This document shows positions 5,970 through 13,031 of a stretch of DNA of 19,034 nt, piece after piece. Within the stretch, counting starts at the first letter, position 1. Each line of letters starts with the position of its first letter. Both the position numbers and the translations under genes were made by a program. Source of the stretch: GWA1-40-21 sp038078215. Its GTDB lineage: Bacteria; Patescibacteriota; Minisyncoccia; Phycocordibacterales; GWA1-40-21. The stretch covers positions 1 through 19,034 of the forward strand of contig JBBUED010000026.1 of assembly GCA_038078215.1 (NCBI GenBank), read 5' to 3'. Under the pieces are notes generated by a model, which did no database searches, had not been told where the DNA came from, and saw nothing but the letters and a program-made list of their open reading frames with translations.

Positions 5970-8873
5970 TTAATATTCAACCTCCGCGCCGTCTATTGTC
6001 GCGTTGCCGGAAATACTGCCGCCGTAAACAGCGATGCCGTCGCCGTCTGTATTTTCTACCGCAACATTCGCTACGGTCGTAGTTGAATTATAAAGTCCGA
6101 TGCCGTCGCCAGACAGAACATTGCTGATAGTTGAACTCGCCAAGGAAACCGTGGAGTCATAAGCCCCTATCCCATCGCCGTCGTAAACATTGTTTATTGT
6201 CGTTGAAGCAATAGAAAAAGTAGAATCGTAAATACCTATGGCGTCCGTATCCAATGCGTTACTTATTGTTGACGAAGCGACCTCAACAACGCTCCCGCTG
6301 TACGCAGATACCGCTTCTCTCGTAGTACTGGCAAAATTAACATTTTCGATAATCGCATAGCTTTCATTGTTTAACTCAATGCCGAAATTATTGTTTATAA
6401 AATCCGTGTTTGTTATTTCAATATCCGCGCCGTTATTAAGATAAACCCCGCCGGTATTGGAAATTACGGCGTTGTCTATCGTGCTTGTTCCGGAGCTTCC
6501 CGAAATTCTTATCCTGTTTGTCGTCGCTTCGCTGGAAAAAGAATCAAAAACAACAGTGTTGTCTTCTGCGCCGTTAATATCAAGAACGCCGTCAACATAA
6601 AGATTATTTTGATAAAGACTCACCCGCGCGCCTTCTTCTATTGTAAGCGTGCTGGAAGCGGAAACCCTGACTCCGCTGGAAATATAATAACAATTATCAG
6701 CTTCCAACATAGTACTGCTGGCAATCGTTTGACCGCCGTTTATGTTTAAAAAACTTACGGAATTACAGTCTCCTGGCGTGCCGAGAATCTGATTTCCATC
6801 GGCATCAAATCCGATTTTAATAAAACCGACGTTCGTCCCCCATGTCATCCAATTTTCCGGATTATCGCCGGACGCTTTAGGATTGTAACGCTCCATTGTT
6901 TTTCTGTTCGTGCTACTCGCGCTGTCTCCGGCGGTCCAGTTTCCGCCGCTTATTGTCGGCGTTTTGTCCAGCGTCGTGGAAGCGCGCGAAAGAACAAGCT
7001 CTTCTCCGCCATTGCCAAGAGCCCATTGAGGCGAGCCGTTGCCGTAAACCGAGACCTCGGCGTTGACGACTATCGTATTTTCTCTGCGTTCAAGAACACG
7101 GTATTCATGAGGCGCGATGGAGCCGGAAAGGATTATATAAGGAGCGCCGTCTCGCGAACCGAGCACCCATTGAGATAAGTCAATCGTATGCCCCGTATTA
7201 TTTTTCAATTCCAACCACTCATCATAAGCGGAAGCGTTTGTGCCCATCCACGCGATTTCATTGATGGCAATCGGGATTGTGGCGATTGAAATCGTTTTCG
7301 TGCTCGTCGCGCTTTTCCGGCCGACCGCGCCGACAGCCGCGACTTCAAGCGCGTAATCGGAAAAATCGGAAGCTGTAATGTCAAGCGCCGTTTCCGTAGT
7401 CGTGGCGTAGACGCCGTTTCTATTTAACGAATAGTAAAGAGCGCCGGAGACCGGCGCCCATTCAAACCTCGCGGACGTCTCGGCGAGGAGGCAGTCATCG
7501 GCCGCCAGAGACCGGCCGCATTGCGGGACGCTTAACACAGGAGCGGATAATTCTTCTTCAGGGATAGACTCAATTTCTGCCTCTTCAATTTTTGCGGATG
7601 ACGGCGGAATTGACGCTATGCCTCGAGACGCGCGCGGGCCGACAAAAACAATTTTTGACGAAGAGCTTTGGTCGGATGATGTCGCCGATGTTTCTGACGG
7701 CTCCGCGGCGATTGCCGTATTGATTACCGATGATAATATCGGCGGCTTGGCAACGGTTTTTCGGTTTGCGGCAGATACGGAAACCGGAGTCGCAACCGCT
7801 TTTCTATTGGCGGGAGCCGCGTCAGTCGGAGAAGTTGCCGGTTTTCGCGCGACAACATTTACCGTGGCGCTATTGTTTTCCGTTAAATTCACCTGCGCTC
7901 CGCCTGTCAACGATTTGGCGGCGATGGTTAAAGAAGAGGCGGTTGCGAGAGCTGTTTGAGCGACGGTTTTCGCCGCATTTGCCGCGGTGTCGTATGTCCA
8001 GACGGTCGCTTTCGCGCCGACTGTTCCCGCGAACGCGACAGCGTCACTGCCTGCGCTTGCCACGGGGTCGGCAACGGCAAGAACCGCTCCCTCCAGCTTG
8101 TGCGCGAGGGTGAGCTCCGGCGAAGATATGCAGGACACATTTTCTTTTTGCGAAGTGTTTATCGACAGTCGATTAAGCGATGCTTGAATATTTGAAACAA
8201 TCTCCGCGCTTTTGTATTTGAGATACACATCTTTGAAATTGTGTCCGTTAGCGTCGTCGCCGTTTTGCAATTCAATGTGAGTGTTCGGCGGCATAATTTT
8301 TTTGAAAGACAGTCGCCCGACGACGCCGGCAATGATTTTGTCCGTGTCGGAAGTAAACCACTTTCCTCCGCCGGCAACTCGACTGGCCGGAGTGGCGACA
8401 CCGTAAACACCTATTGACTCCGCGGGAACGCCACCCGTCTTTCCCGCCACGGTGTCATAAAAACTGTTGGCATAAAAATTGCCCTGCGAATGGGCGACTA
8501 GGAGAAGCTTTTGAGTTTTAACCTTTTCGCTGGCGGACTTCAGCATTTCAATCAGGTCGTAATCCTCCACTGTTTCTTTATCAAAAATTTTCTGATAAGC
8601 GGACATCAACAGATCGCCGATGCCAGCGAGGTGGGATGGGTTGTGGAGGTAGTCGACGGTGAGAGGTTGGTTGTTGAAGGCGTCCTTAAAATAATATTTC
8701 AGAGCATCTCTATTTAAAATGGCTCCGCTTTCATCAGTAAATACTCCGTTAATCGTAGCAATCGTATAGCCTTTAGATGAACAGGTGGAATTTTGCGCTT
8801 GAGCGAAGACAAAAGACGGTAATAAAACCATCATTATTACTACTATCATATAAATTTTTAAAAAATTCCCCAT
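5970..8873 (-). CDS. Secreted alpha/beta-hydrolase fused to Fn3-like, lamin-tail and beta-helix domains
   Basis: 967 residues from the chosen ATG. The signal peptide (1-24) ends SFVFA. An alpha/beta-hydrolase domain (about 30-240) has the nucleophile elbow AHSQG with Ser129, a likely acid at Asp176 or Asp178 (FTSDTDKI) and a likely His at 211 (NGHNF). A Thr/Ser/Ala-rich linker (about 260-440) follows, then an Fn3-like domain (444-530). A lamin-tail domain (about 533-705) has INEIAWMGT, YDEWLELKNNTG and W/G-rich strands. The parallel beta-helix (about 706-967) includes three 23-residue rungs. The substrate is unknown; lipid or ester hydrolysis at the surface is plausible. The frame stays open up to a TTG at 9038, but that 55-residue extension translates a repeat element and precedes the signal peptide, so I rejected it. 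The gene is read after the 205-aa gene. Confidence 0.83.
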   Translation of the reverse strand: MGNFLKIYMIVVIMMVLLPSFVFAQAQNSTCSSKGYTIATINGVFTDESGAILNRDALKYYFKDAFNNQPLTVDYLHNPSHLAGIGDLLMSAYQKIFDKETVEDYDLIEMLKSASEKVKTQKLLLVAHSQGNFYANSFYDTVAGKTGGVPAESIGVYGVATPASRVAGGGKWFTSDTDKIIAGVVGRLSFKKIMPPNTHIELQNGDDANGHNFKDVYLKYKSAEIVSNIQASLNRLSINTSQKENVSCISSPELTLAHKLEGAVLAVADPVASAGSDAVAFAGTVGAKATVWTYDTAANAAKTVAQTALATASSLTIAAKSLTGGAQVNLTENNSATVNVVARKPATSPTDAAPANRKAVATPVSVSAANRKTVAKPPILSSVINTAIAAEPSETSATSSDQSSSSKIVFVGPRASRGIASIPPSSAKIEEAEIESIPEEELSAPVLSVPQCGRSLAADDCLLAETSARFEWAPVSGALYYSLNRNGVYATTTETALDITASDFSDYALEVAAVGAVGRKSATSTKTISIATIPIAINEIAWMGTNASAYDEWLELKNNTGHTIDLSQWVLGSRDGAPYIILSGSIAPHEYRVLERRENTIVVNAEVSVYGNGSPQWALGNGGEELVLSRASTTLDKTPTISGGNWTAGDSASSTNRKTMERYNPKASGDNPENWMTWGTNVGFIKIGFDADGNQILGTPGDCNSVSFLNINGGQTIASSTMLEADNCYYISSGVRVSASSTLTIEEGARVSLYQNNLYVDGVLDINGAEDNTVVFDSFSSEATTNRIRISGSSGTSTIDNAVISNTGGVYLNNGADIEITNTDFINNNFGIELNNESYAIIENVNFASTTREAVSAYSGSVVEVASSTISNALDTDAIGIYDSTFSIASTTINNVYDGDGIGAYDSTVSLASSTISNVLSGDGIGLYNSTTTVANVAVENTDGDGIAVYGGSISGNATIDGAEVEY
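6072..6278 (-). repeat. Three 69-bp in-frame units encoding beta-helix rungs
   Basis: Residues 866-934 of the 967-aa protein are three consecutive 23-residue units. Each begins A-S-S/T-T-I and contains a D/G-rich turn (DTDAIGIYDST, DGDGIGAYDST, SGDGIGLYNST). A partial fourth unit (DGDGIAVYGGS) follows. This is the pattern of regularly stacked rungs of a parallel beta-helix and may expand or contract by recombination. Confidence 0.7.
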
Positions 8874-8883
8874 AATATAATTT

Positions 8884-9040
8884 CTTTGAATTACGAAAAT
8901 ATTCTCTTTCATCCCCCTCATCCTTCTGTCATTCCAGTATATGCGGGAATCTAGACCCTCGGTGGTTATTCTCTGGATCCACGCCTGCGCGGGAATGACA
9001 GAAATAAAAAAGTGATAAAATAAAGTTTTGAAATTCAAAA
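8884..9040. mobile_element. MITE-like inverted-repeat element between the 205-aa and 967-aa genes
   Basis: The ends are imperfect inverted repeats: CTTTGAATTACGAAAA on the left and GTTTTGAAATTCAAAA on the right. Inside is a second inverted pair, TTCTGTCATTCC (8924-8935) and GGAATGACAGAA (8992-9003), enclosing a GC-richer core. That core resembles the widespread repeat whose translation reads VIPAQAWIQ. The outer end matches the end of the element at 10556-10774 (CTTTGAGTTACGAAAC), and both carry TCTGTCAT inside, so I treat them as one family. No transposase is encoded. It separates two genes that otherwise look co-transcribed. Coordinates are accurate to a few bases. Confidence 0.6.
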
Positions 9041-9051
9041 TTCATAAAATT

Positions 9052-9669
9052 CTAATTTGATAATGTCAAGAGATTAATGTCGCATACTTCATTTTCTGAT
9101 TCGCTATAGCTCCCTATATATTTAACAAAATCTTTTCGGAATTTTTTTCTTTCTGATGTATTCCGTTGCTTATTCTCAATAAATCCGTGTAGCTTGTCCC
9201 CAATTTCAATAAATTTTTTAATATCGTCGCGTGAAGCTATCTCGCCCACACAATAGTGTGCTCTACTCTGCTCTCTCACTACTTCCGTCACCGTCTCTCT
9301 ATTAACAATCGATTGCATCGTCTCCATCTGCAGCGCCAACGCATACTGCAACAACACCGCTCTAGTTTTTGCCGAATCGGGATAAGCTTTAAAAATCGCC
9401 AATTCCACATCGTCGCGGATGCCGTTTTTGTTGGCATCAATTCCGGCAACGGTCTTGTCCGCCTCCGCTCCGGGATCCGGTGGCAAGTTTTTGCCCACCA
9501 CATCATCCATAGTCAGTTTCGTCGCGTGAATTTTCGCCACCTGCTCATTGGTCTTTTTGAGATTATAAAAATGAAACATCCGAACAATCACCAAAATCGC
9601 AAAAGCCGCGAAAACAACAATAAAAAACCACATCGCCACTTTTCCCACCTTTTTAAAAATAGATTTCAT
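9052..9669 (-). CDS. Membrane-anchored protein with an EF-hand-like calcium loop
   Basis: 205 residues: a basic N-terminus (MKSIFKKVGK), one transmembrane helix (about 12-30), then a mostly helical outer domain. DANKNGIRDDVE (78-89) is a canonical 12-residue EF-hand or dockerin-type loop with Asp1, Asn3, Asn5, Asp9 and Glu12, preceded by PPDPGAEADKTVAGI. Two Cys (in HYCVG and EVCDI) could form a disulfide. The family, with the same PPDPG...GIDxNxNGIRDDVE signature, is as I recall common in bacteria but of unknown function. Because the gene immediately precedes the secreted hydrolase, a role as its membrane partner or chaperone is conceivable (inference only). Its -10 box is 7 nt from the ATG and no Shine-Dalgarno site is present. 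Confidence 0.75.
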   Translation of the reverse strand: MKSIFKKVGKVAMWFFIVVFAAFAILVIVRMFHFYNLKKTNEQVAKIHATKLTMDDVVGKNLPPDPGAEADKTVAGIDANKNGIRDDVELAIFKAYPDSAKTRAVLLQYALALQMETMQSIVNRETVTEVVREQSRAHYCVGEIASRDDIKKFIEIGDKLHGFIENKQRNTSERKKFRKDFVKYIGSYSESENEVCDINLLTLSN

Positions 9670-9676
9670 TTTTAAA

Positions 9677-9682
9677 AGTATA
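9677..9682 (-). promoter_or_regulatory. -10 box of the 205-aa gene
   Basis: TATACT on the minus strand ends 7 nt before the ATG at 9669, so the transcript would start at or within a base or two of the start codon. A weak -35 candidate (TTGGTG, 18-nt spacer) precedes it. Confidence 0.5.
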
Positions 9683-9736
9683 CCAACAAAACCCCAAATT
9701 CACCAAATTCAATAACAAAAAACTCCGTTTCCAAAG

Positions 9737-9765
9737 CCAAAAGCTACATCGCATGTAGCTTTTGG
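9737..9765. repeat. REP-like palindrome 1 (upstream of transposase)
   Basis: CCAAAAGCTACAT and ATGTAGCTTTTGG are perfect 13-nt arms around the loop CGC. It lies between the divergent promoters of the 205-aa gene and the transposase. Palindromes 2, 3 and 4 (9962, 10509, 10782) share the same stem; the loop reads CGC here and in copy 3, and GCG in copies 2 and 4. Confidence 0.85.
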
Positions 9766-9778
9766 GCAAAAAGTGCCG

Positions 9779-9784
9779 TATAAT
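9779..9784 (+). promoter_or_regulatory. -10 box of the transposase gene
   Basis: A perfect TATAAT lies 8 nt before the ATG at 9793, predicting a nearly leaderless transcript. No convincing -35 box is seen; the expected position falls within palindrome 1, so that element or a protein bound to it may affect expression. Confidence 0.5.
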
Positions 9785-9792
9785 AATTTAAA

Positions 9793-10509
9793 ATGAGAAA
9801 AGATAATTTTGTAGAGGGAGAGTATTATCATATTTACAACAGAACCATAGCGAATTACCGCGTATTCGGCGACGAACGAAATGCGAAATATTTATTGCGG
9901 GCATTTTTACTGGCTAACTCAACAAAATCCAGTGAATCTTTTAAATGCCTACGAAACAATCAGCCAAAAGCTACATGCGATGTAGCTTTTGGCTTGGATA
10001 AAGCTTTGGAAATACTGAAACAAGGAGAAAGACTTGTGGATTTGTTGTGTTTTGCGATTATGCAGGATCATTATCACTTGCTGTTAAAAGAGAAGAGAGA
10101 AAATGGGATAATTGATTTTGTTCGCAAGTGCGATATTTCAATTTCAAAATATATTAACATTAGAAATAACAGAAAGGGTTCTCTTTTTGAAAGTAGATTT
10201 AAGTCCAAACACATTGATTCCAATGAATACTTGGTTCATTCATCCGTTTATATGCATCTAAACCCTCTTGATATTATAAGCGGCAAAGAATGGCGAGAAC
10301 ATAAATTGCAGAACTGGAAGGAAATAAGGAAACCTATTTTTGACTATCCATGGTCAAGTTTGAAATCTTTTTTTGAACCGTCTTCCGACAAAAGCTTGCT
10401 TTCCGGCCAAGAAATAATAACCGAGCAGTTTAAAAACAAAGAAGAGTATGAAGAATTTTTAAAAGACTGGTCTATGCCTGATTTTTTTACAGATAACGAA
10501 TTTGAATAA
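9793..10509 (+). CDS. REP-associated tyrosine transposase (HUH, Y1_Tnp/RAYT type)
   Basis: 238 residues. The N-terminal strand GEYYHIYNRTI (9-19) is the typical start of the Y1_Tnp fold. The metal-binding HUH motif is DHYHLLL (His93, His95). The likely catalytic tyrosine is Tyr120 in SISKYINIRN, followed by the family motif RKGSLFESRFKSKHI and then YMHLNP (153-158). RAYT enzymes nick and join single-stranded DNA at REP palindromes and are usually single-copy domesticated relatives of IS200/IS605 transposases. Four matching palindromes occur here, two of them flanking the gene closely. Residues 57-67 (QPKATCDVAFG) are encoded by one of the palindromes, in a loop between the first helices and the HUH strand where length variation is likely tolerated. 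All motifs are intact, so the gene is probably functional. Confidence 0.9.
   Translation: MRKDNFVEGEYYHIYNRTIANYRVFGDERNAKYLLRAFLLANSTKSSESFKCLRNNQPKATCDVAFGLDKALEILKQGERLVDLLCFAIMQDHYHLLLKEKRENGIIDFVRKCDISISKYINIRNNRKGSLFESRFKSKHIDSNEYLVHSSVYMHLNPLDIISGKEWREHKLQNWKEIRKPIFDYPWSSLKSFFEPSSDKSLLSGQEIITEQFKNKEEYEEFLKDWSMPDFFTDNEFE
9962..9994. repeat. REP-like palindrome 2, in frame inside the transposase gene
   Basis: Perfect 15-nt arms, AGCCAAAAGCTACAT and ATGTAGCTTTTGGCT, enclose the loop GCG. It lies wholly inside the transposase coding sequence, keeps the frame and encodes PKATCDVAFG. The stem is identical to that of palindrome 3 just after the stop codon. Confidence 0.9.
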
Positions 10510-10541
10510 GCCAAAAGCTACATCGCATGTAGCTTTTGGCT
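10509..10541. repeat. REP-like palindrome 3 (at the transposase stop codon)
   Basis: The same 15-nt arms as palindrome 2 with loop CGC. The first arm begins at the last base of the TAA stop codon. A T-rich stretch follows, so it may double as a transcription terminator for the transposase. Confidence 0.88.
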
Positions 10542-10555
10542 ATTTATTGGTATCT

Positions 10556-10774
10556 CTTTGAGTTACGAAACTCTCTTTTCTGTCATTTCCCCTCCCCAGT
10601 TTTAAGTTTTAGAAATACCCAGAGTCTAAAACTGTGGAGGGGAGTGACAGAGGGGGACGGGAAAATGATGATTTTGGGTGTTTCGTAATTCAAAGTACTC
10701 TAGATTTCCGTGGAAATTTACCCTCGTCAAGGCGGTGGTGGGGATGACAGAAGAAAGAGTTTTGTAACTAAAAG
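10556..10774. mobile_element. MITE-like nested inverted-repeat element
   Basis: The outer arms of about 35 nt (10556-10592 and 10740-10774) are imperfect inverted repeats; both contain, in order, AGTTAC, an AAACTCT-like block and TCTGTCAT when read inward. A second hairpin (about 10580-10651) pairs CCCTCC-CAGTTTTA with TAAAACTG-GGAGGGG. A third copy of the terminal word, GTTTCGTAATTCAAAG, lies at 10680-10695. The terminal word and TCTGTCAT are shared with the element at 8884-9040. There is no coding capacity. It sits between palindromes 3 and 4 of the transposase. Confidence 0.65.
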
Positions 10775-10781
10775 CTCAAAA

Positions 10782-10814
10782 GCCAAATAAGCTACATGCG
10801 ATGTAGCTTATGGC
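10782..10814. repeat. REP-like palindrome 4
   Basis: TAAGCTACAT and ATGTAGCTTA pair around the loop GCG, with outer GCCA/TGGC and a short bulge. Compared with copies 1-3 one A-T pair is replaced by T-A in both arms, a compensating change that keeps the stem. Confidence 0.8.
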
Positions 10815-10820
10815 GGGCAA

Positions 10821-10856
10821 AACAAAAACCCCTCTCGAAAGAGAGGGGTTTTTGTT
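10821..10856. terminator. Bidirectional rho-independent terminator
   Basis: A perfect 16-bp stem, AACAAAAACCCCTCTC with its complement, closes on a GAAA tetraloop (plus strand) and is flanked by A and T runs on both sides. It lies between the plus-strand transposase and the minus-strand S-layer-like gene, whose 3' ends converge here. Confidence 0.85.
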
Positions 10857-10870
10857 AACCATCTTCTTGG

Positions 10871-10896
10871 TTTGACTTAACTTTCGCTAAGTCAAA
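10871..10896 (-). terminator. 3' hairpin of the S-layer-like mRNA
   Basis: On the minus strand TTTGACTTAGC and GTTAAGTCAAA pair around a GAAA tetraloop (one G-T pair). It lies 23 nt after the S-layer-like stop codon and before the main terminator. With no T run of its own, it may protect the 3' end rather than terminate. Confidence 0.5.
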
Positions 10897-10918
10897 CGGC
10901 AGAAGTCACAAGAGGTTA

Positions 10919-12925
10919 TTAGAATGTACCTCTAGTCAACTGAACAGGGCTGGTGTAGAAGGTATCAATGCCCCAAGTCTGATTGGTAATAGTTATGCCT
11001 CCGACAGTGCTGTCAATGTCCTTGATAGCGCCGAAGAGGGCCTGACTGGAAGCAAGACTTGCGTTGCTTGAATATATTACACCTGTCAATGTGACTGTGT
11101 ACTCACCGCCATCGCCTACTGAAGAATCCGTTGGCGATACCTGAATGGTAGGAACTACGGCAACGGAATTGGCTGTAGTGTAAGCGCCATTAGCTTGAGT
11201 GGTTGAAGCGAACACGAAGCTGAAATCTGTGCCGTCTGCTGTGGCAACCGGCTTAGTTATAGAACCGCCATCAGCTTTAACTTTCAAGACAATCGTGGCG
11301 GTAACAGAGCTTGAAGCGACTCCGATAACTCCGGCAGTCCCGACAGATGAAGCGCTAACCAATGACCATTTAGGAACAGCTGAATAGAAGTGTTGGTCAT
11401 TTCCGGCTATTACGCTTGAAGGTCCGGCATTGCCCGTTGAACCGTCAGGTTTTTCGTAAACGATATCCGCAGCTGTCGCGCCGATGCTGGTGCTAGCTGA
11501 CTGACCGCTAACCGTTGTCGGGAAAGTGGCTCGGATAGTCAAAGTCTTGGTCGCGTCTTTGGCAACCGCGACTGTCAAACCTGTGAATGAAGCCTTTCCA
11601 GCTACTGTCGTAGGAGCTGTAAGCGATCCTATAACAGTGCTGCCGTCCAACAATTCAATCGTTGAAGGCAGACCTGTTGTGGTGGTCGCATTAACAGTAA
11701 CCTTTACAGTAGTGATTTTTGCATCACCTGTCGTCGCTTTGAAATCAACCGCTTGCATTACAAGATTGGACACTCCGTCAGTTGAGCTTACTTTGCTGTT
11801 ATTTGACTTCGGGGTTGACGCGACATTGGCTGAAGTCGTCAATGTGGCGGCGCCGGCTGAATTAAAGGTATGTGTCCTCAAATTCGCGGCCGCTGACATA
11901 TCGGTGTAAGACTGAAGTCCCAAAGTGTCATAAGCTCTTATGTTCTGGGTGTTTCCCGTATATCCTCTCATCGTAAAGACTCTGGCTGTATCGCTTGAGC
12001 TGATAGAAGCGGTGTTAACTTTAAAGGTCAAAGTCTTGGTCGCGTCTTTTAGAACCTTAAAGCTCATACCGGAAAGAATGATGTGATAAATATCACTTGA
12101 ATCCTTGTAGAAATCAGCTGATGAAAGCGATTTGCTCATAAGAAGCGTATCGCCATCATAAGCGCTGATTCCCGTTATAAAGGAAGATGGATTCTGGGCG
12201 GTGCTTGAAACAGTTACCGCTACTTGCATATCGGCTCTATCAACCGTCATGTCTGATCCGATAGCCTTAATCTCAATCCCGTATACTGAAACATTGGTCG
12301 CGCTTCTGACATTGGCATTGTCAGACGGTGTGGCTGAAAGTTTGGTTGTAATCAAACCTTCCGTTCCTCCAACAGTGCTGACCGAGCTTGCCGCTGAAGA
12401 AACTGAACTTGCTGCAACTGAAGAAGCCGCAACTGAAGAAACTGAACTAGCGGCTGTCGTCGTGACTGAAACTGCGTTCAACGCGGTTCTTGTCGCGGCG
12501 TCAACCATACCCGTGGCTGAAATACCTTTGATTATTTGGTACTTCATAACGGCCGCTTTCGTAAGAGCGCCGAAGTATGAAGACTCATTTCCAGGCGAGC
12601 CGGCTCCTGTTGAAGCGACTTGCGTCCTGGAATCAGTATTCAAGGCTTTCTGCAAATTCGTTACTTCTGTTCCTCTATCGCCTTGTTTAAGGTCTAGAGT
12701 GAAATTTGAAGCGGTTGCATAACCGGATACGGCGGCTCTCGCTTGAGCGGCTTTGTCCGATGAAATGATTCCGAGGCTGATAAAGAGCTCAACGAGCTGG
12801 CTTAGGGAAACACCCTGAGCGCCTGCTGATGTGGCTCCTACTCCTACAAAGAGTGAAAGAGCCATAGTGAAACCTATTACTCCCGCAACTATTTTTGTAG
12901 TTTTTGATTTTGTAAAATAACTCAT
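10919..12925 (-). CDS. S-layer-like surface protein with peptidoglycan-binding domain
   Basis: 668 residues. The signal peptide (1-36) has a Lys-rich start and ends SAGAQG. A short helical segment (38-70) is followed by a PG_binding_1 domain (about 74-150; LKQGDRGTEVTNLQKAL, SSYFGALTKAAVMKYQ, TGMVDAATRTALN). Next come a Ser/Ala/Val repeat linker (about 155-185) and some 480 residues of Thr/Ser-rich beta-sandwich repeats. DATKTLTFKV and DATKTLTIRA recur in equivalent positions of two such units. No C-terminal anchor is seen; attachment through the peptidoglycan-binding domain is likely. The long structured leader, good promoter and double 3' hairpins point to an abundant mRNA, as expected for the main surface-layer protein (inference). 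No Shine-Dalgarno site precedes the ATG. Confidence 0.85.
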   Translation of the reverse strand: MSYFTKSKTTKIVAGVIGFTMALSLFVGVGATSAGAQGVSLSQLVELFISLGIISSDKAAQARAAVSGYATASNFTLDLKQGDRGTEVTNLQKALNTDSRTQVASTGAGSPGNESSYFGALTKAAVMKYQIIKGISATGMVDAATRTALNAVSVTTTAASSVSSVAASSVAASSVSSAASSVSTVGGTEGLITTKLSATPSDNANVRSATNVSVYGIEIKAIGSDMTVDRADMQVAVTVSSTAQNPSSFITGISAYDGDTLLMSKSLSSADFYKDSSDIYHIILSGMSFKVLKDATKTLTFKVNTASISSSDTARVFTMRGYTGNTQNIRAYDTLGLQSYTDMSAAANLRTHTFNSAGAATLTTSANVASTPKSNNSKVSSTDGVSNLVMQAVDFKATTGDAKITTVKVTVNATTTTGLPSTIELLDGSTVIGSLTAPTTVAGKASFTGLTVAVAKDATKTLTIRATFPTTVSGQSASTSIGATAADIVYEKPDGSTGNAGPSSVIAGNDQHFYSAVPKWSLVSASSVGTAGVIGVASSSVTATIVLKVKADGGSITKPVATADGTDFSFVFASTTQANGAYTTANSVAVVPTIQVSPTDSSVGDGGEYTVTLTGVIYSSNASLASSQALFGAIKDIDSTVGGITITNQTWGIDTFYTSPVQLTRGTF

Positions 12926-13005
12926 AATTTTTAAACTAATTTTTCTTAATAATTTCTTTTCAGATTACTTATAAAATTAATAATTTTAGAAAAGAAATTA
13001 TTTTT

Positions 13006-13031
13006 GGCTAAAACATTTTAAAATGTTCGCC
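13006..13031. repeat. Leader hairpin repeat GGCTAWAACATYTTA, copy 1
   Basis: A hairpin bounded by GGCTAAAACATTTT and AAAATGTTCGCC. A second version with a 20-nt larger loop is at 13285-13336, sharing the outer words GGCTATAACATCTT and AAGATGCTCGCC. The arms differ at matching positions (T/A versus C/G), as in a conserved structure. Confidence 0.6.

Noticed and set aside
7441..7457. GC-rich hairpin GCGCCGG-AGA-CCGGCGC
   Set aside because: A short 7-bp stem inside the coding sequence of the 967-aa protein, explained by Ala/Gly/Pro codon use and without a second copy.
7618..8410. Several overlapping frames on both strands, up to 127 codons
   Set aside because: They are shadows of the GC-richer, Ala/Thr-rich part of the 967-aa gene, with no domain or start signal of their own.
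8874..9038. Extension of the 967-aa protein by 55 residues to a TTG start
   Set aside because: The extension translates a dispersed repeat (VIPAQAWIQ-type sequence) and would place 55 residues before a perfect signal peptide. The ATG at 8873 is the sensible start.
11526..12722. Plus-strand frames of 127 and 173 codons opposite the S-layer-like gene
   Set aside because: Low-complexity Val/Ala/Thr translations caused by the repetitive composition of the real gene on the minus strand.
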